Positions 28,350 to 38,052 of a stretch of 64,000 nt of DNA are shown here, piece by piece; the first letter of the stretch is position 1; the number at the start of each line of letters is the position of its first letter. A program made the position numbers and the translations under genes. The DNA comes from Thalassobellus citreus (GTDB lineage Bacteria; Bacteroidota; Bacteroidia; Flavobacteriales; Flavobacteriaceae), in the NCBI RefSeq assembly GCF_044385915.1, contig NZ_JBISCC010000112.1, positions 22,632 to 86,631 on the forward strand, in the 5' to 3' direction. The notes below the pieces were generated by a model. That model saw only the letters and a program-made list of their open reading frames with translations. It did no database searches and was not told the DNA's origin.

Positions 28350-28864
28350 AACAAAATATCCTTTATCCATTTTAATTGTAATTGAATAAGATTCATTTGC
28401 TTACTTGAACAGTATATAGCTTAATATCAAATTATTATATTTTAAAATAAAAAAAGACAACAATTGCCTATTTATAATTGTTAAATAAAGAACAGCTATT
28501 GTAAAACCATCTTATACTACAAAATAAATAGCTTTTTTCTATATTAAAATTCAAAAACTTTCTTATTTATAATTTAAGACTATCAGCACTAACAACTGAA
28601 TTTTAAATTCACACATAGCACTAATAAAAAACAGAACAAAACGTAATGTGTCAATTATAACTTTTTAAATCACGTTAATATATTCTGCATTTTTAAAGAT
28701 ATTTTTTTTTAAATTTGAGTCGTTCGATTCAAAAAAAACTAAAAAGGTAAACGTATTGCTCTCCTTTTTTAGTATAACAACATATCATTTATTGAATTAA
28801 TAGTTACAAGTAAAAATCATAGTGAAACTGTATCGTCTCATTAAAAAATTTGATAAACAATAGA
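28350..28864. other. Intergenic region with a terminator
   Basis: No gene is supported. A hairpin at 28738-28773 (ACTAAAAAGG with CCTTTTTTAGT, one base bulged), flanked by an A tract, probably ends the converging transcripts. Confidence 0.5.
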
Positions 28865-29251
28865 TTAAATATAATGCCTTCTTCTTTTTTTTAATGAAAA
28901 TAAAGATAGAAAAAAACTTTTTATTCTATCTTTATTTTCACCCCTATGTTTACTTTTCTCAAAATTTATTTTAGATATAAAATCTTCATAATTTTCATAT
29001 TGTAAATACTTACACAATCCAAGAATAACCTTAAACTGTTTGATATTAATATCTTCATCTGTAGAATAGATCTCTTTTGCTTTGTTATAATAATTTCGAA
29101 AACTACGTTCGCCTAACACGAATCCTGCCTCTAAATGAACAGCATCTGACAAAAGTTTAGCTTTACTTATTAATGAAGGATTTTTTTCACCTAAACGAGC
29201 TCTATTTACATTTGCCTTTTTAAAGGCTTCTAGTATTAATTCTTTATGCAT
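28865..29251 (-). CDS. Conserved-looking hypothetical protein
   Basis: I choose the ATG at 29251 (MHKELILEAFKKANVNRARLG), giving 128 residues; a longer frame to 29281 adds a hydrophobic leader that looks accidental. The protein is helical and charged, with GERSFRNYYNKAKEIYSTDEDINIKQFKVILGLCKYLQYENYEDFISKI in pieces, and a basic tail. It resembles small flavobacterial cytoplasmic proteins of unknown role that may regulate transcription. I recognise no named family. It is transcribed away from the kinase operon. Confidence 0.55.
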   Translation of the reverse strand: MHKELILEAFKKANVNRARLGEKNPSLISKAKLLSDAVHLEAGFVLGERSFRNYYNKAKEIYSTDEDINIKQFKVILGLCKYLQYENYEDFISKINFEKSKHRGENKDRIKSFFLSLFSLKKRRRHYI

Positions 29252-29614
29252 CAAAATAGAAGTTATAATTGTTAAAAACATTTTACTATAAATAAATTAT
29301 CATGAAAAACTGCTTTCCTAAATATTTCCGCAATTTTTCCTAAAGACTTCCTAGTTAATCGCATTAATCTTATTTCATTTGTATCAGAATTAATAAAAAG
29401 CATACTTATAGTAAGTGTATTGCCTAATAATTTGAAAAAAAACTTTGTATAGAAAAGCATAATCTTTGGGAAGTAATTATACTTCTCTATACAAATCTCG
29501 TTACACTTCCCAACTAGAGAGACGTCTCTACGAAATTATCATGTATTGCTTAGCTATAAAAACCGATTGTAATAATCGAACAGCAATGCTATTGTCTAAT
29601 TTTTAATAAATAAA

Positions 29615-29773
29615 ATGAAAAAAATATATCTACTTCTTTTTACAATAACACTTAATATCGGTTTATATTCATGTACACCGCAAAGTGATAATTCAGAAAA
29701 CTCAACAATAATGAAAAAAATGAGAGTTCATGGTGATGATTCAGAAATTTTGCCTGAAGAAGAAACCAGTTAA
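29615..29773 (+). CDS. Small lipoprotein upstream of the sensor kinase
   Basis: The 52-residue product begins MKKIYLLLFTITLNIGLYSC, a lipoprotein signal with a plausible lipobox cysteine. It continues with a short acidic tail (GDDSEILPEEETS). It lies 65 bp before the TPR histidine kinase on the same strand. It may be an envelope signal or accessory factor for that kinase, but this is inferred from position only. Confidence 0.5.
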   Translation: MKKIYLLLFTITLNIGLYSCTPQSDNSENSTIMKKMRVHGDDSEILPEEETS

Positions 29774-29838
29774 TAAAATTTTAATAGAATTTTCAACGTA
29801 AATTAAGCCTAGCAAAATTTAGTTACTATTTTAGAGGA

Positions 29839-31752
29839 ATGAAAACTTATAAGACTTCATTCCTCTTTTTTTTAATCTATATTTTAGTCTTCAATTCTAG
29901 GGCATCAGCTCAAGAAGAAACTGATAGCTTAGCCTATTATTACGAATTAAGTAAATCCAAAAACAACAAAATTTCATACAAATTAAATTGCCTTAATAAA
30001 TTAATTGATTTATCACGAAAAAAGAACAATTCTGATTTTTTATTAAAGGGTCTAAACATAAAAAGTTATTTATATTCAAAAAAAGGCGATTATAATCTTG
30101 CCATATCTACAGCAAAATTATTTTTAAAAAAAAGTAAAGTATACAATGATACTTCATACATACTAATCGCTTACAAAAAACTAGCTGATTACAATAGAAT
30201 TAGTGACAGTCTCTTAAATGCATTCAAATATTATAATCAACACAAAGCATTAAGTTTTATATGCAAAGATTCATTAGAAGTTATTAGAGATTTAAGATTT
30301 ATATCTAGCATTCAATATAATCTTGGATTAATAAAAGAAAGTGAATCAACAGCTATAGAAGCCCTAACTTTTTTAGATCAATTATCGAACAACAAAGTAA
30401 CATCTAAAGCAAAAATTGGTATTTATAACCAATTGGGTATTATATATAAAGAAATGAAGCAATACAATTATGCTTTAAGTTTTTATAACAAAATCCTAAC
30501 AATAACAAGTGAAAAATCTTATTTAAATAAGGTTTACAACAATATTGGCAATTTATATAAAGCACAACAAAAATACACTTTAGCATTAAAAGAATTTAAA
30601 AAAGTATATGCTATTGCTTTAGAACTTAATAACAAAAAAGAACTTGCAAAAGCTTTAAATAATTTAGCTTTAATAAAATCGAAATTACATATCCCAGAAG
30701 CATTAAAAGAATTAGAAATGGCTTTAGAGATTAGAAAAGAAGCGAATGACCTTTTTGGGCTTTATTCTAGTTATATAACGTTAACTGAATACTTTTATGA
30801 TAGAAATAATATGGTCAAGGCTAATGCCTATTCAAAATTAGCATATGCCATATCTATAAAAACAAAAAATAAATTAGATAGACAGAAAGCACTTTCTTTT
30901 ATGATTGAATTTAATAATCAAGATAAAATAAGAGAATACAAAAATGTTATAGATAGCAATAACATGATAAAAAATCAAAATGAATATAATTATTCATTTA
31001 TAAAGTATAATTATTATAAGAAAGAGAAAGAAGCTCAAGAAAATAATTTAAAATATACTCAAAGTGAATTAAAATTGGTAAAAGAAAAATCTCTAAAAAT
31101 AGTTTATCAATTAATAGGTCTTTTAATTGCATTTATTTCTTTATTTTTTTACTTTTTTTTTAAAATAAAATACAAAAAAGAGAAAATTAAGGAAATTTAT
31201 CACACGGAATCACGCATATCTAAAAGAATACACGACGAAGTCGCTAATGACATATACCAACTCATATCCAAAATAGAAGGAAATTTCAATATCAAAGAAG
31301 ATATATTATATAGTTTAGAAAAATTGTACAAAAAAACTAGAGATATATCAATAGAAAATAGCGAATTAGATGTTAAAAAAAATTATGACATCTTACTTAA
31401 AGATTTAATTTTAAGCTATAATAGAGGATTTACTAATATTATTACAAAAGGTATTTCTAATATTAATTGGAAGATGATAGGAGCACTCAAAAAAATCACT
31501 CTTTACAGAATACTTCAAGAGCTTATGGTAAACATGAAAAAACATAGTCAAGCATCTAATGTTGCTATAACTATGAGTATGCATAAAAACAAAATTATCA
31601 TTACTTATAAAGATGACGGTATAGGTTGTAATTGTAAAATCAAAAAAAAATCGGGGCTAGTAAATATGGAAAACCGTATTAAATCTATTAATGGAACTAT
31701 TATTTTTGAATCAGATATTAATAAAGGATTTAAAACAATAATAACCATATAA
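29839..31752 (+). CDS. TPR-containing sensor histidine kinase
   Basis: The 637-residue protein has a signal/anchor segment and then about seven tetratricopeptide-like repeats (for example KIGIYNQLGIIYKEMKQYNYALSFYNKIL). One transmembrane helix near residues 415-435 is followed by a HisKA_3-type phosphoacceptor helix (SKRIHDEVANDIYQLIS). The ATPase domain has the N box LQELMVNMKKHS and the G box DDGIGCN plus SGLVNMENRI. It should sense an envelope signal through the TPR part and phosphorylate the response regulator encoded 3 bp downstream. Confidence 0.88.
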   Translation: MKTYKTSFLFFLIYILVFNSRASAQEETDSLAYYYELSKSKNNKISYKLNCLNKLIDLSRKKNNSDFLLKGLNIKSYLYSKKGDYNLAISTAKLFLKKSKVYNDTSYILIAYKKLADYNRISDSLLNAFKYYNQHKALSFICKDSLEVIRDLRFISSIQYNLGLIKESESTAIEALTFLDQLSNNKVTSKAKIGIYNQLGIIYKEMKQYNYALSFYNKILTITSEKSYLNKVYNNIGNLYKAQQKYTLALKEFKKVYAIALELNNKKELAKALNNLALIKSKLHIPEALKELEMALEIRKEANDLFGLYSSYITLTEYFYDRNNMVKANAYSKLAYAISIKTKNKLDRQKALSFMIEFNNQDKIREYKNVIDSNNMIKNQNEYNYSFIKYNYYKKEKEAQENNLKYTQSELKLVKEKSLKIVYQLIGLLIAFISLFFYFFFKIKYKKEKIKEIYHTESRISKRIHDEVANDIYQLISKIEGNFNIKEDILYSLEKLYKKTRDISIENSELDVKKNYDILLKDLILSYNRGFTNIITKGISNINWKMIGALKKITLYRILQELMVNMKKHSQASNVAITMSMHKNKIIITYKDDGIGCNCKIKKKSGLVNMENRIKSINGTIIFESDINKGFKTIITI

Positions 31753-31755
31753 ATC

Positions 31756-32415
31756 ATGTTTAAAAAAGTTTTAATTGTTGATGACCATGATGTCGTTTAT
31801 GAAGGTATTCGTGTTGTTCTAAAAAAAAATGCCGTTTTGAATGTATGCACAGCTCAATATTGTGAAGAAGCAATACTAAAAATAAAAAAAGCGTTTTTAG
31901 ATAAAGTTCCCTTTGATTTACTAATTGCTGATTTATCATTTAAAACAGACTATAATAATATTTTATCAGGTGAGAATTTAATAGCCTCTATAAGAATACA
32001 ATATCCCAATTTAAAAATCATTGTGTATTCAATGGAAAACAGATTACAAAAAGTTAGAGACTTAATTAATATCCATAAAGTTAATGCTTTTGTTTGCAAA
32101 GGTAGAAAAGGGTCTTATGAATTAGAAAAAGCTTTAAAATGCGTTTATTCAAAAAAACTTTTTCTTTCTTCCGAAGTTGAAAATGCAATAAATCCATCTA
32201 CAAATTTTGAGATAGATGATTATGATATTAAATTGATAAAACAACTCTCAATTGGTTTATCTCAAGGAGAAATAAGTAAACAATTTAAAGCACAAAAAAT
32301 AAGACCCAATAGCCGAAGCGCGATAGAAAAACGCCTGTCTATACTCAAAGATATATTTAAAGCTAATAACACGATTCACATAGTCACCATTGCAAAGGAC
32401 CTATCTCTAATTTAA
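31756..32415 (+). CDS. Response regulator paired with the TPR kinase
   Basis: The 219-residue protein has a receiver domain with the acidic pair VDDHD near residue 9. The phosphoacceptor aspartate lies in LLIADLSF, and the lysine in VCKGRKG. The C-terminal part (DYDIKLIKQLSIGLSQGEISKQF ... SRSAIEKRLSILKDIFKA) is a LuxR-like helix-turn-helix that is divergent and longer than usual in the loop. It follows the kinase gene by 3 bp. Its targets are unknown; the downstream DNA is an IS copy. Confidence 0.85.
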   Translation: MFKKVLIVDDHDVVYEGIRVVLKKNAVLNVCTAQYCEEAILKIKKAFLDKVPFDLLIADLSFKTDYNNILSGENLIASIRIQYPNLKIIVYSMENRLQKVRDLINIHKVNAFVCKGRKGSYELEKALKCVYSKKLFLSSEVENAINPSTNFEIDDYDIKLIKQLSIGLSQGEISKQFKAQKIRPNSRSAIEKRLSILKDIFKANNTIHIVTIAKDLSLI

Positions 32416-32558
32416 TAAATACAGATTAAATACTACATATATTTTACACAACTTCTAATAAAAATTAATCTTATTACTTTATTCTATTATAATAAAATAT
32501 CAGTTATATATTTCACAATCAATAGCGTCCTAAACGTTTAAAAAAGAGAAAGGGAAAT

Positions 32559-33790
32559 TTGTTCCTCAAAGTTACCTTTGTGGTGCAACACAAAAACCAC
32601 CTTTCTCTGATGCTAAATATAACATTGTTTTCTCAAATAATCTCAAAATTAGACCGCTCAAAATTTAAGAAATTAGTCAAGACACATCAAAGTGATAAAC
32701 ATCAAAAAGGATTTGATAGTTGGTCTCACTTAGTCTCAATGCTATTTTGTCAATTTGCTAATAGCCAATCTTTACGAGATATAAGTAATGGATTACGTTC
32801 TACAACTGGCAATCTTAATCATTTAGGGATGCTTAAAGCACCTTCAAAATCTACTTTGAGCTATCAGAACAAAAACAGGAGTTGGGAACTTTTTAGGGAT
32901 TACTATTACACACTACTTGAAGGTCTAGGACAGCAAGCTCATTTTAAACGCACAAACTTCAAGATAAAGTCAAAAATATTCTTGTTAGACGCTACAACCA
33001 TAAGTCTTTGTTTAAGCCTTTTTGATTGGGCAAAATATAAGACAAAGAAAGGCGCAGTAAAAATGCATACGCTGCTTGATTATGATGGACATTTACCCAC
33101 CTATGTAAATATAACAGATGTAAAACTGCTGATAACAAAGGAGCTTACGACATACCGCTACTAAAAGGGAGCGTGATTGTTGCTGATAGATTTTACAATG
33201 ATTTTTCACTCTTAAATATTTGGGACAGCAATGAGGTTTATTTTGTGGTTAGGCACAAGGACAATATAAAATTTAGAACGATAAAAGAACTAGAACTATT
33301 ACCAACACGTCTTAAAAGATGAAATTATTGAGCTTACAGGCACTAAAACAAAAGAGAAATACTCAAGAAAACTACGCAGAGTAGCGCTGTGGGATGAAAA
33401 AAACCAACAAACCATTGAAGTCATTACAAACCAAACATCTTGGACAGCAAACACGATAACAGAACTATATAAGGCTAGATGGGAAGTTGAAATATTTTTT
33501 AGAGACATAAAACAACAACTACATATCAAGTCTTTTTTAGGAACTAGTCAAAACGCAGTAATGATACAGATTTGGACTGCGTTAATAACCATACTGATTT
33601 TGAAAGCACTAAAAACACAAGCAAAATATGCTTGGTATTTATCAAACTTAGTCGCATTTATAAGACTAAATCTATTTGTGAAAGTAGATTTAGTCTTATA
33701 AATGGCTAGACAACCCTTTTACGAAAGAGCAACCGCCTCCTAATAAATGCATACAAGGGGTTCTTTTTTGAAAAAACAATAAAACAAGAG
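32559..33790 (+). pseudogene. IS4-family transposase with several frame breaks
   Basis: The first frame (to 33164) has the N-terminal text LDRSKFKKLVKTHQSDKHQKGFDSW, SHLVSMLFCQFANSQSLRDI and the first aspartate motif FLLDATTISL. The next piece has GSVIVADRFYND, with the second aspartate. The third (from about 33310) has WTANTITELYKARWEVEIFFRDIKQQLHI, the Y-R-E signature region of IS4 enzymes. Frame shifts occur near 33135 and 33300. The end near 33680 is disrupted by a local inverted duplication. The gene cannot give an intact enzyme. Confidence 0.8.
33655..33704. repeat. Perfect 20-bp inverted repeat inside the IS4 remnant
   Basis: Arms at 33655-33674 and 33685-33704 are exact complements around the 10-base loop TTTGTGAAAG. 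The right arm interrupts the coding text after NLFVKVDL, where a family member would continue, so it probably arose by local inverted duplication. Confidence 0.75.
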
Positions 33791-34009
33791 GTTAAACCTG
33801 TAAAATGGTTAGATTTAGTGTGCCTGAAATTTATTTAGGACAGGATTGTTTCACAATATTAATGTTATGTTTTCATTTTTAAATTAACATTTTATTAACA
33901 TTAATAAATTATATTTTATGGATAACCATAAAAAAAATGCTTTATAAAATATATTTTTGTTATGTCAAATAAAACTTAAAACCCAGATTCCTAAAAACTA
34001 AATAGCGAA

Positions 34010-34288
34010 ATGAGAACACACCTAATAATTTTTAATATAAACAAAAAAGAGCAAAAAATTAAAACTCTAATGCTGGAAATAAATAAAATTGGCTACAACA
34101 AACGTATTGACAAAAATTTGATATTAGTTAAATCTGATAAGTATGCCTATGAAATTAAAGATTATTTATTAAATCTTTTTTCTGATGGAGATAAGTTAAT
34201 AGTATTTAGACTCTCGGGGGAAGCAGGATGGTATGGTATTAACTTAATTCAATCAAAATGGTTTAGAGAAAACATCTCTTTTGATTGA
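34010..34288 (+). CDS. Small SinR-like hypothetical protein
   Basis: The 92-residue protein MRTHLIIFNINKKEQKIKTLM has alternating strands and helices. It ends with YEIKDYLLNLFSDGDKLIVFRLSGEAGWYGI, a ferredoxin-like fold pattern seen in SinR-family proteins and distantly in Cas2. No Cas1 or CRISPR array is nearby. It stands alone between an IS remnant and an intergenic region. Its function is unknown. Confidence 0.5.
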   Translation: MRTHLIIFNINKKEQKIKTLMLEINKIGYNKRIDKNLILVKSDKYAYEIKDYLLNLFSDGDKLIVFRLSGEAGWYGINLIQSKWFRENISFD

Positions 34289-34890
34289 TTAATACAACTT
34301 GCTTAATAGACTGCTATTTTATCAATAAAAATATTTTTCTCTTTATACAATTCTAAACATCATACTTTATATTGAAAAAAAACAGTTTTTAGCAACAAAT
34401 TCATTTAATGATTAGACACTAAAAATTACTTAATACACAAATCGATTTCTTTCTTCCAAAACATACTTATTATTTTAAAAATTTTGACAACCAAAAAACA
34501 ATAGTTAATTAAAAAGCGAATATTGATAAACTAGCAAAATACGATATAAACTATGTTAGTTTTTAATTCTTCTTATACTAAATTTAATAATATACTTTAT
34601 TTTGTTAACATTTTAAGAATCATCTATTCATAGTAAATTAAATTAACTTTTAGATAACATCTATTAAACATAAAGTAATAACTGTAATTCGTTCCTCTAT
34701 AAAAATCTATAGGAACTTAAAAAGTTACATAAAATAAAAACAAGGATTGAACTCTTTTTAATCTCCTAAAAATACTATTCTTTTTTAACAAAATTACCAG
34801 AATAACGATATTCTCTATAGATACTCCACTTATTACTTTGGACTTTTAAAATCAAATTTATACCTTCAATTTAGCAATTAATTTATACTT
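34289..34890. other. Intergenic region, nothing recognised
   Basis: An AT-rich stretch of about 600 bp with no supported reading frame. It should contain the promoter of the CAP-domain gene. The segment near 34800-34870 is the best place to look, but no clear promoter motif stands out. Confidence 0.4.
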
Positions 34891-35403
34891 ATGAATTCTA
34901 ATAAATTAATCATAAAAATAGTTTTACTGTCATTTATTGTGATATCACTAGCATATTGCACTGCTAACAAAATCACTAATAATGACTTAAAAATATATAA
35001 TAACATAGATTTATCACTTGTTAACGAGAACAATTGGGAAGTATCTAATGACATATTATATTACATAAATCAACACAGAATTAAAATAAAAAAAAAAATA
35101 CTTACAAAAGACACATTACATGCAACAGCTTGTGCTGTAATGCATACTAAGTATATGATTGAAGAAGTTAGAGTCTGCCATGATTATTTTTTCTCAAGAA
35201 GTGATGCTTTAAAGAAAATAGGAGCTACACGAGTTAGTGAAAATGTTGCCTACGGATATACTTCAGCAGAATCAGTTGTTAATGCTTGGTTAAAAAGTGA
35301 AGCCCACAGAATAGTAATTGAAGGTGATTATTCTAATATAGGATTTGGAGTTTTAAAATCGCCAAACAATAATTACTATTACACTACATTATTTTTCAAA
35401 TAA
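34891..35403 (+). CDS. CAP-domain (SCP/PR1-like) lipoprotein
   Basis: The 170-residue protein has a lipoprotein signal ending in SLAYC. The mature part has a CAP domain: ILYYINQHRIKIKKKIL, TACAVMHTKYMIE, ATRVSENVAYGYTSAESVVNAWLKSEAHR and YSNIGFGV. The SENVAYG and AHR segments match the core CAP motifs. Bacterial CAP proteins are secreted or envelope proteins of poorly known activity. It is a single gene; the downstream region converges with the HTH gene pair. Confidence 0.82.
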   Translation: MNSNKLIIKIVLLSFIVISLAYCTANKITNNDLKIYNNIDLSLVNENNWEVSNDILYYINQHRIKIKKKILTKDTLHATACAVMHTKYMIEEVRVCHDYFFSRSDALKKIGATRVSENVAYGYTSAESVVNAWLKSEAHRIVIEGDYSNIGFGVLKSPNNNYYYTTLFFK

Positions 35404-35614
35404 AAGCTAATAGAACATGTATAAACAGCTCTCTATCTTTTTATAAATTCGTCTTTACTAACTTTACAGTAATTGAGATTCATTAATAATACAATTCCTT
35501 ATACAACTTAATGATTAATACATTACTAAATCCCCACTTAAAACCACCATATTTCTTGGGTTATTAAAAAACTGCAATAGCCTTCTGTTATTTTTTATTA
35601 TTATGTTTAGAAAT

Positions 35615-36355
35615 TTATGCTATTTTTAATAAACAATCATATTCTATAGTGTTATAAAATTTAATAATTTCATTATATACAGCTAATTTTTTTTCTTTTT
35701 TGGTAAAATTATCTAAATATTGATATTTAATCATTTCTAAAGCACAGCTTAAAGCTTCATTTTTAATATTTATAGAGAGATAATTATTCCTATCTAATAT
35801 ACCATATTCAAAAGTTTTTCTAATACAGTTAAACCAATCATTGCTTTCTAATTTTTTGAATAAATCTTCTTTTAATGTATCATCAAATGAAATTCCTTTA
35901 AACTTAAGTTCTAAATGTTTTTTTTCTAATAAATTAAATGTAACATTATTATTTAACTGTAAAAACATTTCGCTTTTATTATAGAATTCAAAAATGAAAT
36001 CCCCTAAAGTATTGATATCATTATTATACATTAACTCATCCATTCTATTAAAAATTAACTCTGTATAATTAATGGCTATATTCTTAACTTTATCATTAAC
36101 AAAATCATACCTGTTTAAAATATTTAATTTAAAACATTTAACTATGGTACTCGTAAGTGTTTTACATTTTAATTTCCGTTGTAATCTTAGATCATACTTG
36201 TAAGTTGTTTGTTCTTTTACATTTAAAAAATCAGAAATCTCAAGAATCGAACAATTATGAGCTATTAATCTTAAAAAATAGAGTTCTCTATCTGTTAATT
36301 TAACTCTTTTACCTACATGTTTAACCAAAAGTGTTTTTTTATCTAAAGTCCTCAT
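35615..36355 (-). CDS. HTH (LuxR-like) protein, second of a tandem pair
   Basis: The 246-residue protein has an N-terminal LuxR-type helix-turn-helix (LTDRELYFLRLIAHNCSILEISDFLNVKEQTTYKYDLRLQRKL, in pieces). A helical C-terminal domain without a recognised family follows. It lies 6 bp downstream of a paralogue with the same layout (36362-37153), so the two are likely co-transcribed and may form a hetero-dimer. The HTH at the N-terminus, rather than the C-terminus, is unusual for LuxR types. DNA binding is inferred. Confidence 0.6.
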   Translation of the reverse strand: MRTLDKKTLLVKHVGKRVKLTDRELYFLRLIAHNCSILEISDFLNVKEQTTYKYDLRLQRKLKCKTLTSTIVKCFKLNILNRYDFVNDKVKNIAINYTELIFNRMDELMYNNDINTLGDFIFEFYNKSEMFLQLNNNVTFNLLEKKHLELKFKGISFDDTLKEDLFKKLESNDWFNCIRKTFEYGILDRNNYLSINIKNEALSCALEMIKYQYLDNFTKKEKKLAVYNEIIKFYNTIEYDCLLKIA

Positions 36356-36361
36356 ACATTA

Positions 36362-37153
36362 TCAACTTGTTTTTAACAAATACTTATCTCTTTTAAGTAA
36401 AAAATGAAACTCAATATTTACATATAGTGTATTCAATAAATAATAAATCATGTACTTTTTATCTGAATTACCTTTTAGTTCATTGATACAAACTATTTTT
36501 TTAGCAACTTTAGTTATATCATTATTAATATTAATGAAATGATATTGTTTCTTATCTAGAATATTAAGTTGAAAAGCAACCCTAAAAGCATTAAACCAAT
36601 TATTAACATTTAGCTTAAAAAAAATATTTTTTTCGATATTTCTAAAAAAGAACATATCTGAAAGTATGATATTCTCTTCATTATATATACCTATAAATTG
36701 GTGTCGTAAAATATCAACTTCTTCACTTGTAAGTTCCGAATTCAAGTCTTTTAACGACTCTTTATTTAATTCATTTTCACAACACTTATAAAACTCTAGT
36801 AAAAACTTTTCAATTAATTTAGTTTTCAATGTTTTTTTTAGAACCTGTTCTTTAAAAATAATTTCGGTATATACTAAAGAAACACGTTTAATAACATCAG
36901 GAAAAAAATCTTCTTTTTTTACAATTCCCATTTCAAAAGCCTTACAAATTATTTCGTTCCAATCTCTAGTATTAAATCTTTCAAATATGCTATACTTAAT
37001 ATAATAAACACATTTTCTATCTATATCTAAAAAAATTGCAATTTTGTTATCATTGAAATTATGTATAAAAAGCTTTAAGTAGGCTAACTCATCAAAAGTT
37101 AGGTTCAATTCTCTCTGTATTATATTTTTTTTCTCTATAAACGTTTTAACCAT
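36362..37153 (-). CDS. HTH (LuxR-like) protein, first of a tandem pair
   Basis: The 263-residue protein starts MVKTFIEKKNIIQRELNLTFDELAYLKLFIHNFNDNKIAIFLDIDRKCVYYIKYSIFERF, read in pieces, an N-terminal region that resembles a LuxR HTH. The rest is helical and shares spacing and phrases with its neighbour (a segment around YTEIIF versus YTELIF, then WFNAFRVAFQLNILDKKQY versus WFNCIRKTFEYGILDRNNY). The two arose by duplication. No sensor domain is recognised. Expression from the AT-rich region at 37154-37538 is likely. Confidence 0.6.
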   Translation of the reverse strand: MVKTFIEKKNIIQRELNLTFDELAYLKLFIHNFNDNKIAIFLDIDRKCVYYIKYSIFERFNTRDWNEIICKAFEMGIVKKEDFFPDVIKRVSLVYTEIIFKEQVLKKTLKTKLIEKFLLEFYKCCENELNKESLKDLNSELTSEEVDILRHQFIGIYNEENIILSDMFFFRNIEKNIFFKLNVNNWFNAFRVAFQLNILDKKQYHFININNDITKVAKKIVCINELKGNSDKKYMIYYLLNTLYVNIEFHFLLKRDKYLLKTS

Positions 37154-37538
37154 AACAAAGTATATTAATTAAAAAAAAACGCAGCTATTCTATATGAAAC
37201 AAAGGCTCATAACTTATTAACTATAAAAACAGAAAATTGCCCAACTTTATCACCTAATCTTAACAAAAAACTTAACTTTATAAAAATATTAATTGCGCTA
37301 CATAACAAAAAAAGCAAAATTAAATTATTAAAAACACCCCAAAGTTATAACTGGCAAACATTACTAATATACGTTCCTTAAATCACAGCTATATAATTTA
37401 AACCTCACTTCCCTACCGATTATAACACAAAAAAGACACTTATGTGCTAAATAAGCTCACTTACAACTTTTAAAAAACTAAACACATCATATAAAGTAAT
37501 TTTGTTTGATTATTTTAAAGTTTAACACTTAACAAAGT
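37154..37538. other. Divergent promoter region
   Basis: This gap separates the minus-strand HTH pair from the plus-strand surface operon, so it should contain divergent promoters. A TAATTTTG sequence near 37498-37505 fits the Bacteroidota -7 consensus TAnnTTTG, but no matching -33 TTG is evident. Confidence 0.4.
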
Positions 37539-38048
37539 ATGCTCAAGATTTTATTTTTATGTATAGCACATTTGGCTTTAGCTCAAAAATCTAACTTTAT
37601 AATAAAGTCTACTTTAACTTGTGTAGGGTCTTCATCAATATCTTTAAAAAATCAAACTAAAGCATATTTTATCCAACAAAGCATTGGACAATCTGGCATT
37701 ATTGGTTTAAAAGTAACAAACAAAATTTCAGCTCAACAAGGTTTTCTTAATCATATAAAACTAATTACCGTCAATAATCCTACTGTAAGCATTAAAGAAA
37801 CTATAAGTTTCAATATTTATCCAAATCCAGTTATTAATTATTTAAATATTTCTTTTGAAAAAGAACCAGTTAAATCACTACAAATAGACCTTTTTAACAG
37901 TACAGGAAAGTTGATTTTTTCTAATGAATATCCACCAAACAAAAAAATCATCATTCCCCTTAATAATTTAGAAGAAGCCATGTACCTATTACAAATTAGA
38001 AGAGATAATATTAAAGCTACTAAAAAAATAATTAAAGTAAATAAATAA
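37539..38048 (+). CDS. T9SS type A sorting-domain protein
   Basis: The 169-residue protein has a short signal peptide (MLKILFLCIAHLALAQ). A small mature domain is followed by a type A T9SS C-terminal domain: ISFNIYPNPVINYLNISFEK, then SLQIDLFNSTGKLIFS and a final IIKVNK. It should be secreted by T9SS and attached at the surface. It is the first gene of a run of six tightly spaced secreted or envelope proteins (37539-42958), suggesting a shared surface structure. Confidence 0.8.
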   Translation: MLKILFLCIAHLALAQKSNFIIKSTLTCVGSSSISLKNQTKAYFIQQSIGQSGIIGLKVTNKISAQQGFLNHIKLITVNNPTVSIKETISFNIYPNPVINYLNISFEKEPVKSLQIDLFNSTGKLIFSNEYPPNKKIIIPLNNLEEAMYLLQIRRDNIKATKKIIKVNK

Positions 38049-38052
38049 AATA

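Larger units (their letters stand above)
32524..33843 (+). mobile_element. Decayed IS4-family-like element
   Basis: The ends carry GTCCTAAA-type inverted repeats (GCGTCCTAAAC on the left, CTGTCCTAAAT inverted on the right). The DNA between encodes a broken IS4-type transposase. No clear target duplication was found, so the exact ends are approximate. It lies downstream of the response regulator gene. Confidence 0.6.

Noticed and set aside
34010..34288. Cas2 homologue
   Set aside because: The fold pattern is only generally similar, and no Cas1 or CRISPR array is near.
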